Below are positions 1 through 5,870 of a stretch of 6,589 nucleotides of DNA, one piece after another. Source of the stretch: an uncultured Lachnospiraceae bacterium (GTDB lineage Bacteria; Bacillota; Clostridia; Lachnospirales; Anaerotignaceae); contig CALWSX010000181.1 of the NCBI GenBank assembly GCA_944384285.1, positions 1 through 6,589 on the forward strand. The letters run 5' to 3'. A program made the translations under genes and the position numbers. Below the pieces are notes generated by a model. It did no database searches. It was not told where the DNA came from and was given only the letters and a program-made list of their open reading frames with translations. Numbering within the stretch: position 1 is the first letter of the stretch; each line of letters opens with the position of its first letter.

Positions 1-661
1 AACGCACATTTTTTTCATTAATTTTTTCAGCGATAAAATATCCATCTCCAACATTTGTTATTTCATCATACTTTTGTGATAAAGACAATGTATAGGTCGG
101 TGCTTTTCCTTCTCCGTAAGGAAGAGGTTTTTTAAGCATACTGTCATCAACTTCAATATCTTTTTTATGAATTTTGATTTTTGCGGTTTTATTTACATCA
201 TTCCATATAATATCAGAATCTTTTACTTCAAATCCAATTTCATTAAAAAGAGTTTGCCAGTTTCTTATAGGTACAAAAAGAGAACCATCTTTTATTTCTA
301 ATTCTCCAAAAACAGATATTTTTTCACCGTTAACCATTATTTCATTTTTATCTGCATCTAATGTAATTACGTGCTCACCTATAATAACTGAAGCTATTTT
401 TTTATCATTATCCCAAACTATGTTAGGATTTTCAAAAACAGAAGTAAAAAACGCTCTTAAAGGAATCATTAAATATCCATCTTTTATATATGTTTCTTTG
501 TTTAACTCCAGTGAACTCCCATCTTTTAAAATATTTTTATCTCCTGCTTTTAATTCATAAACATATTCTTTTTCTGTTGTAACAAGCTCCACCCCGAATG
601 CTGTTAAATTTGAGGTTAATAATAAACTCAAACTTAACATTGTACATAATACTTTTTTCAT
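1..661 (-). CDS. Secreted stalk-domain (copper amine oxidase N-terminal-like) protein, probably with WG repeats; partial, C-terminus cut by window edge
   Basis: The frame is open from an ATG at 659-661 to the left edge, giving 220 codons with no stop. Residues 1-23 form a signal peptide (MKK, then a Leu/Ser-rich hydrophobic core), so the product is probably exported. Residues about 43-166 match the copper-amine-oxidase N-terminal-like 'stalk' domain: two paired halves carry the hallmark motifs MIPLR (65-69) and FVPIR (129-133), each followed by an I-V/I-W-(D/N)-(D/N) strand (IVWDND at 81-86, then IIWNDV). In bacteria this fold is a wall-associated module; no copper chemistry is implied. After a linker, a segment near residues 199-216 (KYDEITNVGDGYFIAEK) resembles the start of a WG-type beta repeat, so more repeats probably lie beyond the edge. 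An AAAAGGG ribosome site (671-677) sits 9 nt before the start. The gene begins 48 bp after the preceding gene with no terminator between, so cotranscription is likely. The stalk call is firm; the WG call is tentative. Confidence 0.85.
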   Translation of the reverse strand, partial: MKKVLCTMLSLSLLLTSNLTAFGVELVTTEKEYVYELKAGDKNILKDGSSLELNKETYIKDGYLMIPLRAFFTSVFENPNIVWDNDKKIASVIIGEHVITLDADKNEIMVNGEKISVFGELEIKDGSLFVPIRNWQTLFNEIGFEVKDSDIIWNDVNKTAKIKIHKKDIEVDDSMLKKPLPYGEGKAPTYTLSLSQKYDEITNVGDGYFIAEKINEKNVR

Positions 662-670
662 ATATTTACA

Positions 671-677
671 CCCTTTT
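671..677 (-). promoter_or_regulatory. Ribosome binding site of the stalk/WG protein gene
   Basis: The minus strand reads AAAAGGG, 9 nt before the ATG at 661. It supports that start for a gene that is truncated at the window edge. Confidence 0.7.
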
Positions 678-709
678 CTTTTATCCCTTAATAATATGAC
701 CTTTATTTA

Positions 710-1582
710 TTAGCTAGCTGGTTTTTCTCCTAAATCAAAGTTTACAATTTCTTTTAATTCATCTAATGAAACAACTATTACATTATTTAACTTCGCACTG
801 TCATTTAATGGCATAAAATAAAATACTACATCATTTCCTTTGAAATAAAATTTTAAATTTTCGTATTCTAAAGGATTTAAAGAGTTGGATTTTAATATTT
901 CATCAAGTTTTTCTTTATCTTTTATAAAGTTTTCTGTTGTAAATTCATTACTTGTAGCTAAATCAAAAGTTATTGAATCCATAATAGTTACAGGCTCTTT
1001 AAATAAATCAGTTGTTGCTGTTCCTGTAAAAAGAATGCTTATATATTTGTCATCACCTTTTTCTACTGTATAATCCAATGACAAAGTTTTATACATTTCA
1101 TTTTCACTATATTTTTTTACCAAGTTATTAATACTTTGGTTCATATAATCCTGAATAAGTTCGCCCTTATAATTTTGTATTTCAGGATAGTTAATAACTT
1201 TGCCTTCACTTTCAAAAGTTTTTTCAGCAATGGTATAAGCTTCTGTTTCAATATCTTGTGTGTTAAACAAAGTTTTGTTCATAAAATCAAGTGTTTCTTG
1301 TTTTAAATATGTTACTCCATCGTTTTCCTGAATTTTATAATCTAATTGGAGTGAAAAATTATCTAAATCAATGCTGTTTCTTCCAAGATTAGTCTTATAT
1401 AATAAATCATCTCCGTTTTTTACAGTTATTTCTTTAGTATCGGCTATCCATGAAACGGTGTGTCCCTTATCTTCTTCATATTTACGAAGCCCCAAAAGAT
1501 TATCCGTATCATTTGCCAATGCCAAAAAACAATTAGATCCTACAAATGTAACTGCAGAAATTAAAGCAATAGATTTTTTCAT
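710..1582 (-). CDS. Secreted DUF4163/DUF3298 (RsiV-like) protein with a degenerate N-terminal stalk domain
   Basis: This is a 290-residue protein. I chose the ATG at 1582 rather than the in-frame ATG at 1600, because a strong GGAGG site (1590-1594) lies 7 nt upstream of 1582 and would fall inside the longer reading. Residues 1-23 are a signal peptide with probable cleavage after ALA. Residues about 32-101 look like a copper-amine-oxidase-like stalk domain lacking its first strands (LRKYEEDKGHTVSW, then ITVKNGD, then GVTYLKQETLDFM). Residues about 110-200 (VINYPEIQNYKGELIQDYMN and on) resemble DUF4163. Residues about 205-285 (FTTENFIKDKEKLDEIL, then a VVFYF strand, then VSLDELKEIVNF) resemble DUF3298. 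This pair also forms the extracellular part of anti-sigma factor RsiV and part of PdaC-type proteins, but no transmembrane anchor, zinc-binding anti-sigma segment or deacetylase domain is present. A ligand-binding or structural role in the envelope is an inference. The gene is probably cotranscribed with the stalk/WG gene 48 bp downstream. Confidence 0.85.
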   Translation of the reverse strand: MKKSIALISAVTFVGSNCFLALANDTDNLLGLRKYEEDKGHTVSWIADTKEITVKNGDDLLYKTNLGRNSIDLDNFSLQLDYKIQENDGVTYLKQETLDFMNKTLFNTQDIETEAYTIAEKTFESEGKVINYPEIQNYKGELIQDYMNQSINNLVKKYSENEMYKTLSLDYTVEKGDDKYISILFTGTATTDLFKEPVTIMDSITFDLATSNEFTTENFIKDKEKLDEILKSNSLNPLEYENLKFYFKGNDVVFYFMPLNDSAKLNNVIVVSLDELKEIVNFDLGEKPAS

Positions 1583-1589
1583 AAAAATA

Positions 1590-1594
1590 CCTCC
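1590..1594 (-). promoter_or_regulatory. Ribosome binding site deciding the start of the DUF4163/DUF3298 gene
   Basis: GGAGG on the minus strand lies 7 nt before the ATG at 1582. It overlaps the codons of the longer reading frame that starts at 1600, so it favours the shorter, signal-peptide-initiating start. Confidence 0.85.
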
Positions 1595-1637
1595 TATCAT
1601 TATGTATAATTATTGCTTATAATATATATCTATTTTA

Positions 1638-1665
1638 ATTATACATATAATCATCTTTTTGTATA
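1638..1665 (-). promoter_or_regulatory. Candidate promoter for the DUF4163/DUF3298 and stalk/WG gene pair
   Basis: On the minus strand there is a perfect -10 box TATAAT (1638-1643). A weak -35-like TATACA (1660-1665) lies 16 nt upstream. It sits between the terminator of the SLH gene and the ribosome site of the next gene, where a promoter is expected. The surroundings are so AT-rich that chance matches are common, and an alternative TATTAT-like box lies nearer the gene. Confidence 0.35.
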
Positions 1666-1690
1666 TGAAGTTCTTATTACAAATATCTTA

Positions 1691-1735
1691 AAAAAAACAT
1701 AACTTATTAACACAAAACGTTAATAAGTTATGTTT
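1691..1735 (-). terminator. Rho-independent terminator of the SLH surface-protein gene
   Basis: There is a perfect 17-bp inverted repeat, left arm 1695-1711 and right arm 1719-1735, with a 7-nt loop at 1712-1718. Read on the minus strand, the stem is followed directly by a run of seven T (1691-1697, overlapping the stem base). It lies 9 bp after the stop codon of the 1243-residue gene. The stem is almost all A:T, so its strength comes from length. On the plus strand no T-run follows, so it should act mainly leftward. Confidence 0.85.
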
Positions 1736-1744
1736 ACAAATTTA

Positions 1745-4700
1745 TTATTTAATTAATTCAACCCAAATTTCTTCATCTTTGTCGAACTCACAAGTATGAG
1801 AATTTGTAGCTTCCATTATTTGATAATAACCCCAATAATCAGATGAAAGATCAGTAAAATTATTTAATTCTTTTTTATTATCATCTATAAATTTTTCATC
1901 TGGAATACGTTCTAACATATTGTTTACAATAACAATAACTTCTGTTCTTGTAATACTTTTGTATGGTCTGAATGTACCATCAGGGTAACCAGTAATGAAA
2001 CCATATTTAATTGAACTTACTACATCATTATAGAACCATTCATTTTCATGTACATCAGAGAATATATTTTCGCCGTTTCCGTTTTTATTTGCAAAGCGCA
2101 TTGCCATTGCTGTAAATTCGGCACGTGTAACATCTCTTTCTGGTTCAAATTTATTGTCTCCTACACCTTTTATGATATCCATAGATGCAAGGGCTTTTAC
2201 AGCGTCAGCATACCATGCATTATCTGGTACATCTTTAAATGTTTTTGTAATGGTTATATTTTTATTTGGAATAAGATTATAGAAAATTTGAGCAGCTTCC
2301 GCACGAGTAATAGATTTGTCAGGTAAAACTCTTCCATCCGGGTAACCTGTAATATAAGCATTATGATCTATAAGCTCTATTTTTTCCCATACAGCATAAA
2401 GAGTAGTATCTTTATCCGGCATTTTTAAAATATCTCCGACTTCATAATCTACTTTACCGTTTTTTTCTAAACTCCAACCTACTAAAACCATGCCTTCAGG
2501 AGGAGTAAATACATCTCCCTTAATTTTTACTTTGGCATCTTTCTCATGTTTTTCATATACTATCTTATCATTATCACGATATTTTAAATAGTACATGTCA
2601 GCAGCCTGGCTTCCACCACCTGAAGATCCACTTGATTTTTTCTTCCAATGCGCAGCAAAATTTAGTTCACCTGTAACACTGCCTGCTGAAATAGTTATAT
2701 CCTTTTTAGGTGTATTTTCATTTTCATAAGTCCAACCTGTAAAGTTATATCCTGATTTTGTAGGATCTTTTAATGTAAATGTATCTTCTATTGTATAGCT
2801 GTTTGGATTATCATCATTATTTTTACCACCATCAAGTTCATAATTAATTATATATGAAATAGGTGTATAGTTTGCTGTAACAACTATATTTTTTGTTGGG
2901 TTTACAATATCTGCTGTAATATCCCAAACTCCATTATATCCGGTTTTATTAGGAACAGTTGGGAAATCTGAAACTTTTAAAGTACTTAATTTTGACAAAT
3001 ATTTTGTATCAATAATATTTCCATCAGCCATAAATATAACAGAATAAGGGTTTTGAACTTCAAGTTCACCTGTAAAAGGAATATTATTTGTATTTGTCCA
3101 GCCTAAATTATTAAATTCTTCTTCCGATGCAGTCCACACAAAAATATTTGTTTCCCCGGGTTCTGTAGAATATATGGTTCCATCTTTTAATTTCCAATCA
3201 AATGATATATACTCATATTCCCTATTATCGCTTTCAATATATGTTTCATTCCCAAACATTCCTAAATACTCATCAATCAGTTCTTCAGGAGTTTCGTATA
3301 TTTCTTTAAGTATATATCTTTCATCTTCTAAATAATCCCCAAAATATGCAGCATCTATGTATGCAAGATTTTCTGCTGTTTTTGATAAATCAACCTGAAT
3401 ATAATATTTTTTTCCAGAAGAAAGATATTTTGTTTTATCCCAATTATAAGATGGACCCCAAGTACTTGCTCCAACTTCTTTTCCATCTATATCAAGCTGA
3501 TAATATTCACTATCTTTTCTTTCTTCTTTTTCAAATTGAATTTTTAAAACATTTGGAGTTCTTCCAAAATTAAATACACCTTGACTATTTCTATCACCAG
3601 TTGAATCATACCATTTATACCAGAAAAAGATATCACCAGGATTTTTACCTGCTAAAGGGTGCTCAATAACAGGCTCGATTAAAATTTCTATATATTCATT
3701 GATAGGTACTTTTACAATATCACCACTATTTACTGTCCATTCTTCATATTGAAATTGCCCATTTTTTCTGGCTTTTACTTTGAAAGTTACAACAGGGTCT
3801 TCTAATTCTCCACCAGATTTTAATGTAACCGTATCAGAAGTTACTTTTGAATCAAGAGTAAGCTCTTTTCCGCCCATTAACCATAATGCATCTTTATATC
3901 CTGGCTGAGGTGTTACATCACCAGGAATTTCCGGAAGTTCATAAGTATCATCATAGTACCATAATTCACCGTTTTCAATATAACGTATTGATTGATTATA
4001 TAATTTTTTCTCTATAAATATTGGTGTCCCCTGCACTGTTTCTGTTTTATAAAAAGAAACATCTAAAGGATATGATATACTATTTTTATCATACGAAAGC
4101 CCTCCGGCCTTTATCATAAATTCATCATATACTGCTTTATTTGGCATAACAACTGTACGTGGCGGATATGTTCCTGATCTATAATACTTAAATGCTTTCG
4201 GGTCATACCCACTCACATCTGTGCTTTTAACAATAATTGTACGTATTGGAAGATAGTTTATAGAATGATTTGAACCCCACTGAGTATAAAAAGCTTCCTC
4301 TCCTATTGTTTTAACACTTTCAGGAATTACGACAGTTAATGCTACATCATTAAAAGCATTTACAAAAGCATGATTTTCAATCGTTTCCAATCCATTAGGA
4401 AGACTGAAATCTGTAAAATTAGGATCACTATCATCATATTTATCTTTTGTTGTAACAAAATTTAATGATGTACAGTTTACAAATATCTGGCTTCCAATTC
4501 TTTTAAGCGTATCTGGTAAAACAACACCTTTTAAGTTTTTACAGTTTTGAAAAGTCATTTTTTCAATTGCTTCTATTTTTGTATTTGATAAATCCACAAC
4601 TCCTGAAAGTGTGGTGCAGCCATTAAAAATTTGATGTTCCATACTTTCAAGATTTGTAGCATCTGTAAAATCTATTTCTGTTAATACAAAACTACCTATA

Positions 4701-5476
4701 TTCAAATAAGAACTTGATGTAATACTAGAATTAACATACATTGCTTTATTTGAATTTTTTTCTGAACTATAACTGTTATTAAATGCGTTAAATGCAACTT
4801 TTTTTACAGGAGTTCCATTAATTTCTGAAGGAATGCTTGCTTTTACATAAAGCACAAAATCAGGATTATTTTCAGGATTATCATCTCCTGTAATTAATTT
4901 TTTCTGTTCTTTATAAAAATCCTGTGAAATACCATAAACCGTTCCGCCAGAAAATGCAAGTCCATCTGCAGGTACTAAAATAGGGTTATCTTCAGATGTT
5001 CCTGCTTGTCCAAAGTTAAACATATTTAATTTCTTTGGTTTTTCAATTTCTTTTTTAGGGCTATCTTCTTGATTGGATTTTTTATCTGTCTTATCAATAT
5101 TTTCTAAGACTTCTTCATCTTCAAATTCATCTCTTTTTTCAGATTCTGTATCTTTATCTTCATCTTGCACTGCATTATTTGATTTACATTTTGTAAAATC
5201 ATTTGCACATACTTCACATTCAGAATCTATAGATTCTTCACTACAAAGTGTACTGCAATTACATGAAAGCTCAATCACTTGTTCTTTATAACTGCATTGT
5301 GCATAATCAAGATTACAAATTTGACAATCTTTGTTTACAGTTTCTTCTGAACAAAGTGTTTCGCAATTACAGATAACATTCTCTTTGTTTTCCACATCAT
5401 TTGCAAAAACACCTGTTGGCATCATTCCTATCAACATACATATTGATAAAAATATCGATAAAAGCCTATTTTTCAT
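1745..5476 (-). CDS. SLH-anchored surface protein with tandem Cys-rich modules, BspA-type leucine-rich repeats and InlB B-type repeats
   Basis: This is a 1243-residue exported protein. A signal peptide (1-25, cleavage after VFA) is followed by two six-cysteine repeats (36-61 and 72-97) and a charged Asp/Glu/Lys linker (about 102-149). BspA-type leucine-rich repeats (LRR_5) span about 207-475, recognisable as units such as LPDTLKRIGSQIFVNCTSL and IPESVKTIGEEAFY. Residues about 480-810 are mostly unassigned; near 540-570 a GYKDALWLMGGKEL segment looks like a decayed B-repeat. Three InlB B-type/Flg_new repeats follow (about 811-870, 874-944, 962-1030), with an SSGSSGGGS linker at 948-956 between the last two. 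Three SLH modules (about 1037-1070, 1080-1128, 1139-1188) carry ITRAE, VTRAE and ITRTE motifs, and the tail has WGYYQIMEATNSH. SLH modules bind secondary wall polysaccharide, often pyruvylated, so the protein should be displayed on the cell surface. Adhesion or an S-layer-associated role is inferred from BspA and InlB relatives. The start is supported by AAAAGGAG 8 nt upstream. It is a single gene with its own terminator. Confidence 0.93.
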   Translation of the reverse strand: MKNRLLSIFLSICMLIGMMPTGVFANDVENKENVICNCETLCSEETVNKDCQICNLDYAQCSYKEQVIELSCNCSTLCSEESIDSECEVCANDFTKCKSNNAVQDEDKDTESEKRDEFEDEEVLENIDKTDKKSNQEDSPKKEIEKPKKLNMFNFGQAGTSEDNPILVPADGLAFSGGTVYGISQDFYKEQKKLITGDDNPENNPDFVLYVKASIPSEINGTPVKKVAFNAFNNSYSSEKNSNKAMYVNSSITSSSYLNIGSFVLTEIDFTDATNLESMEHQIFNGCTTLSGVVDLSNTKIEAIEKMTFQNCKNLKGVVLPDTLKRIGSQIFVNCTSLNFVTTKDKYDDSDPNFTDFSLPNGLETIENHAFVNAFNDVALTVVIPESVKTIGEEAFYTQWGSNHSINYLPIRTIIVKSTDVSGYDPKAFKYYRSGTYPPRTVVMPNKAVYDEFMIKAGGLSYDKNSISYPLDVSFYKTETVQGTPIFIEKKLYNQSIRYIENGELWYYDDTYELPEIPGDVTPQPGYKDALWLMGGKELTLDSKVTSDTVTLKSGGELEDPVVTFKVKARKNGQFQYEEWTVNSGDIVKVPINEYIEILIEPVIEHPLAGKNPGDIFFWYKWYDSTGDRNSQGVFNFGRTPNVLKIQFEKEERKDSEYYQLDIDGKEVGASTWGPSYNWDKTKYLSSGKKYYIQVDLSKTAENLAYIDAAYFGDYLEDERYILKEIYETPEELIDEYLGMFGNETYIESDNREYEYISFDWKLKDGTIYSTEPGETNIFVWTASEEEFNNLGWTNTNNIPFTGELEVQNPYSVIFMADGNIIDTKYLSKLSTLKVSDFPTVPNKTGYNGVWDITADIVNPTKNIVVTANYTPISYIINYELDGGKNNDDNPNSYTIEDTFTLKDPTKSGYNFTGWTYENENTPKKDITISAGSVTGELNFAAHWKKKSSGSSGGGSQAADMYYLKYRDNDKIVYEKHEKDAKVKIKGDVFTPPEGMVLVGWSLEKNGKVDYEVGDILKMPDKDTTLYAVWEKIELIDHNAYITGYPDGRVLPDKSITRAEAAQIFYNLIPNKNITITKTFKDVPDNAWYADAVKALASMDIIKGVGDNKFEPERDVTRAEFTAMAMRFANKNGNGENIFSDVHENEWFYNDVVSSIKYGFITGYPDGTFRPYKSITRTEVIVIVNNMLERIPDEKFIDDNKKELNNFTDLSSDYWGYYQIMEATNSHTCEFDKDEEIWVELIK
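1748..2371 (-). other. Three SLH (S-layer homology) modules and C-terminal tail
   Basis: This region encodes residues about 1036-1242 of the surface protein. The SLH units show the usual pattern of F-(K/S)-D-V, an aromatic pair, GYPDG or GVGDN, then TRAE/TRTE: ITRAE at 1056-1060, VTRAE at 1116-1120 and ITRTE at 1175-1179. The first unit lacks the FxDV half and begins at about DHNAYITGYPDG, fused directly behind the last B-repeat. The tail (FTDLSSDYWGYYQIMEATNSH) resembles the start of a fourth unit and is a common ending of clostridial SLH proteins. Confidence 0.93.
2387..3048 (-). repeat. InlB B-type (Listeria-Bacteroides) repeats, three units
   Basis: The region encodes residues about 810-1030. 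Unit 2 is the most typical, with YIINYELDGG, then PTKSGYNFTGWTYE, then AAHWKK. Unit 3 has PPEGMVLVGWSLEKNGKVDY, then DTTLYAVWEK. Unit 1 is divergent (VIFMADGNIID, then TGYNGVWDI, then VVTANYTP). These small beta-grasp-like modules usually act as extended spacers in surface proteins. A Ser/Gly linker (residues 948-956) separates units 2 and 3. Confidence 0.8.
5186..5371 (-). repeat. Tandem six-cysteine modules at the mature N-terminus of the surface protein
   Basis: The region encodes residues 36-97. Two copies lie 36 residues apart, each with the exact spacing C-x-C-x3-C-x8-C-x2-C-x6-C and a shared TLCSEE core; 13 of 26 residues in each unit are identical. I recall similar Cys-rich LC(T/S)EE segments near the N-termini of large surface proteins of gut Firmicutes, but I cannot name a family. 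The cysteines could form disulfides or bind metal. Confidence 0.85.
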
Positions 5477-5484
5477 TCTTTAGT

Positions 5485-5492
5485 CTCCTTTT
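5485..5492 (-). promoter_or_regulatory. Ribosome binding site of the SLH surface-protein gene
   Basis: A near-consensus AAAAGGAG on the minus strand lies 8 nt before the ATG at 5476. It predicts strong translation and fixes the start immediately before the signal peptide. Confidence 0.85.
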
Positions 5493-5534
5493 AGATTGTT
5501 TATTTTTTTACAACTTATAAAAATGTCATATTTT

Positions 5535-5565
5535 AGTATATATCATACTTTGAAGCTAAAAACAA
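5535..5565 (-). promoter_or_regulatory. Candidate promoter of the SLH surface-protein gene
   Basis: On the minus strand TTGTTT (5560-5565) is followed after 17 nt by TATATA (5537-5542), which overlaps TATACT (5535-5540). It would give a leader of about 50 nt. Other TATAAT-like boxes occur further upstream near 5570-5590, so the exact promoter is uncertain. Confidence 0.4.
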
Positions 5566-5798
5566 CATAATTATAACATATTATAATAAAACTTTATTTA
5601 TATTACATAATTTGTAAATTTTTTAAAATTTTATATATTTTTTAAACATATCTCAACAGATTTTATTAAAAACTTACCTATTTTAATCTGCAAAAATTTA
5701 CTTTTATTCTAAATTTATAATAAATATTTACTATTTTCATTAATTGAAAACTTATATAAATTCTAAGTTTATCTTTTTCTCTTCAAATTATTTTTCTT
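5566..5798. other. AT-rich core of the divergent intergenic region
   Basis: This is the middle of the 394-bp gene-free gap (5477-5870) between the leftward SLH gene and the rightward glycosyltransferase gene. It consists largely of A/T runs with stops in all frames and several TATAAT-like strings. I see no RNA gene, riboswitch, clear operator or convincing repeat. Its likely content is upstream promoter elements for both genes. Confidence 0.5.
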
Positions 5799-5804
5799 TA
5801 TAAT
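5799..5804 (+). promoter_or_regulatory. Candidate -10 box for the glycosyltransferase gene
   Basis: A perfect TATAAT would place the transcription start near 5811. That is just upstream of the hairpin at 5822-5867, so the hairpin would be in the leader RNA. No good -35 box is visible about 17 nt upstream (a T-rich TTTCTC-like string), and such boxes are frequent in this AT-rich DNA. Confidence 0.3.
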
Positions 5805-5821
5805 CTAAAATTATTTAAAAA

Positions 5822-5867
5822 AATCACCTTTTGTTATATATTGACATACATTGTAGCAGAGGTGATT
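5822..5867 (+). promoter_or_regulatory. Inverted repeat that could sequester the glycosyltransferase ribosome binding site
   Basis: AATCACCT (5822-5829) is the exact reverse complement of AGGTGATT (5860-5867). Pairing can extend inward by a G:U pair and an A:U pair, giving about 10 bp around a 26-nt loop. The right arm holds the Shine-Dalgarno sequence AGAGGTGAT (5858-5866) of the TTG-initiated gene at 5871. The left arm resembles the anti-Shine-Dalgarno end of 16S rRNA (ATCACCTCC). The repeat is seen directly; its action as a translational switch is inferred. Confidence 0.5.
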
Positions 5868-5870
5868 ATT

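Noticed and set aside
174..560. Plus-strand open frame of 128 codons
   Set aside because: It lies opposite the signal-peptide/stalk-domain gene, has no ribosome site, and its translation is low-complexity Ser/Phe/Ile as expected of an antisense frame.
712..719. Palindrome AGCTAGCT overlapping the end of the DUF4163/DUF3298 gene
   Set aside because: It is short, lacks a loop and a T-run, and coincides with the Ala-Ser-stop codons, so it is not a terminator.
1583..1600. Longer start (ATG at 1600) for the DUF4163/DUF3298 gene
   Set aside because: The extra six codons contain the GGAGG ribosome site of the ATG at 1582, and the longer form would put MIGGIF before a normal MKKS signal peptide.
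1371..1622. Plus-strand open frame of 83 codons (others at 885-1073, 2048-2326, 3346-3573 and 5073-5291)
   Set aside because: All lie antisense to well-supported genes and show no recognisable protein features or ribosome sites; they are frame shadows.
5222..5237. Perfect 16-bp palindrome AGAATCTATAGATTCT
   Set aside because: It is inside the second Cys-rich repeat of the surface protein and is explained by Ser-Ile-Asp-Ser codons; there is no sign of an operator or terminator role.
5841..5846. Perfect TTGACA -35-like hexamer upstream of the glycosyltransferase gene
   Set aside because: A matching -10 would fall on the Shine-Dalgarno/start region (GATTAT at 5864-5869), which would remove the ribosome site from the transcript. 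The in-frame TTG at 5841 also lacks a ribosome site as a start codon.
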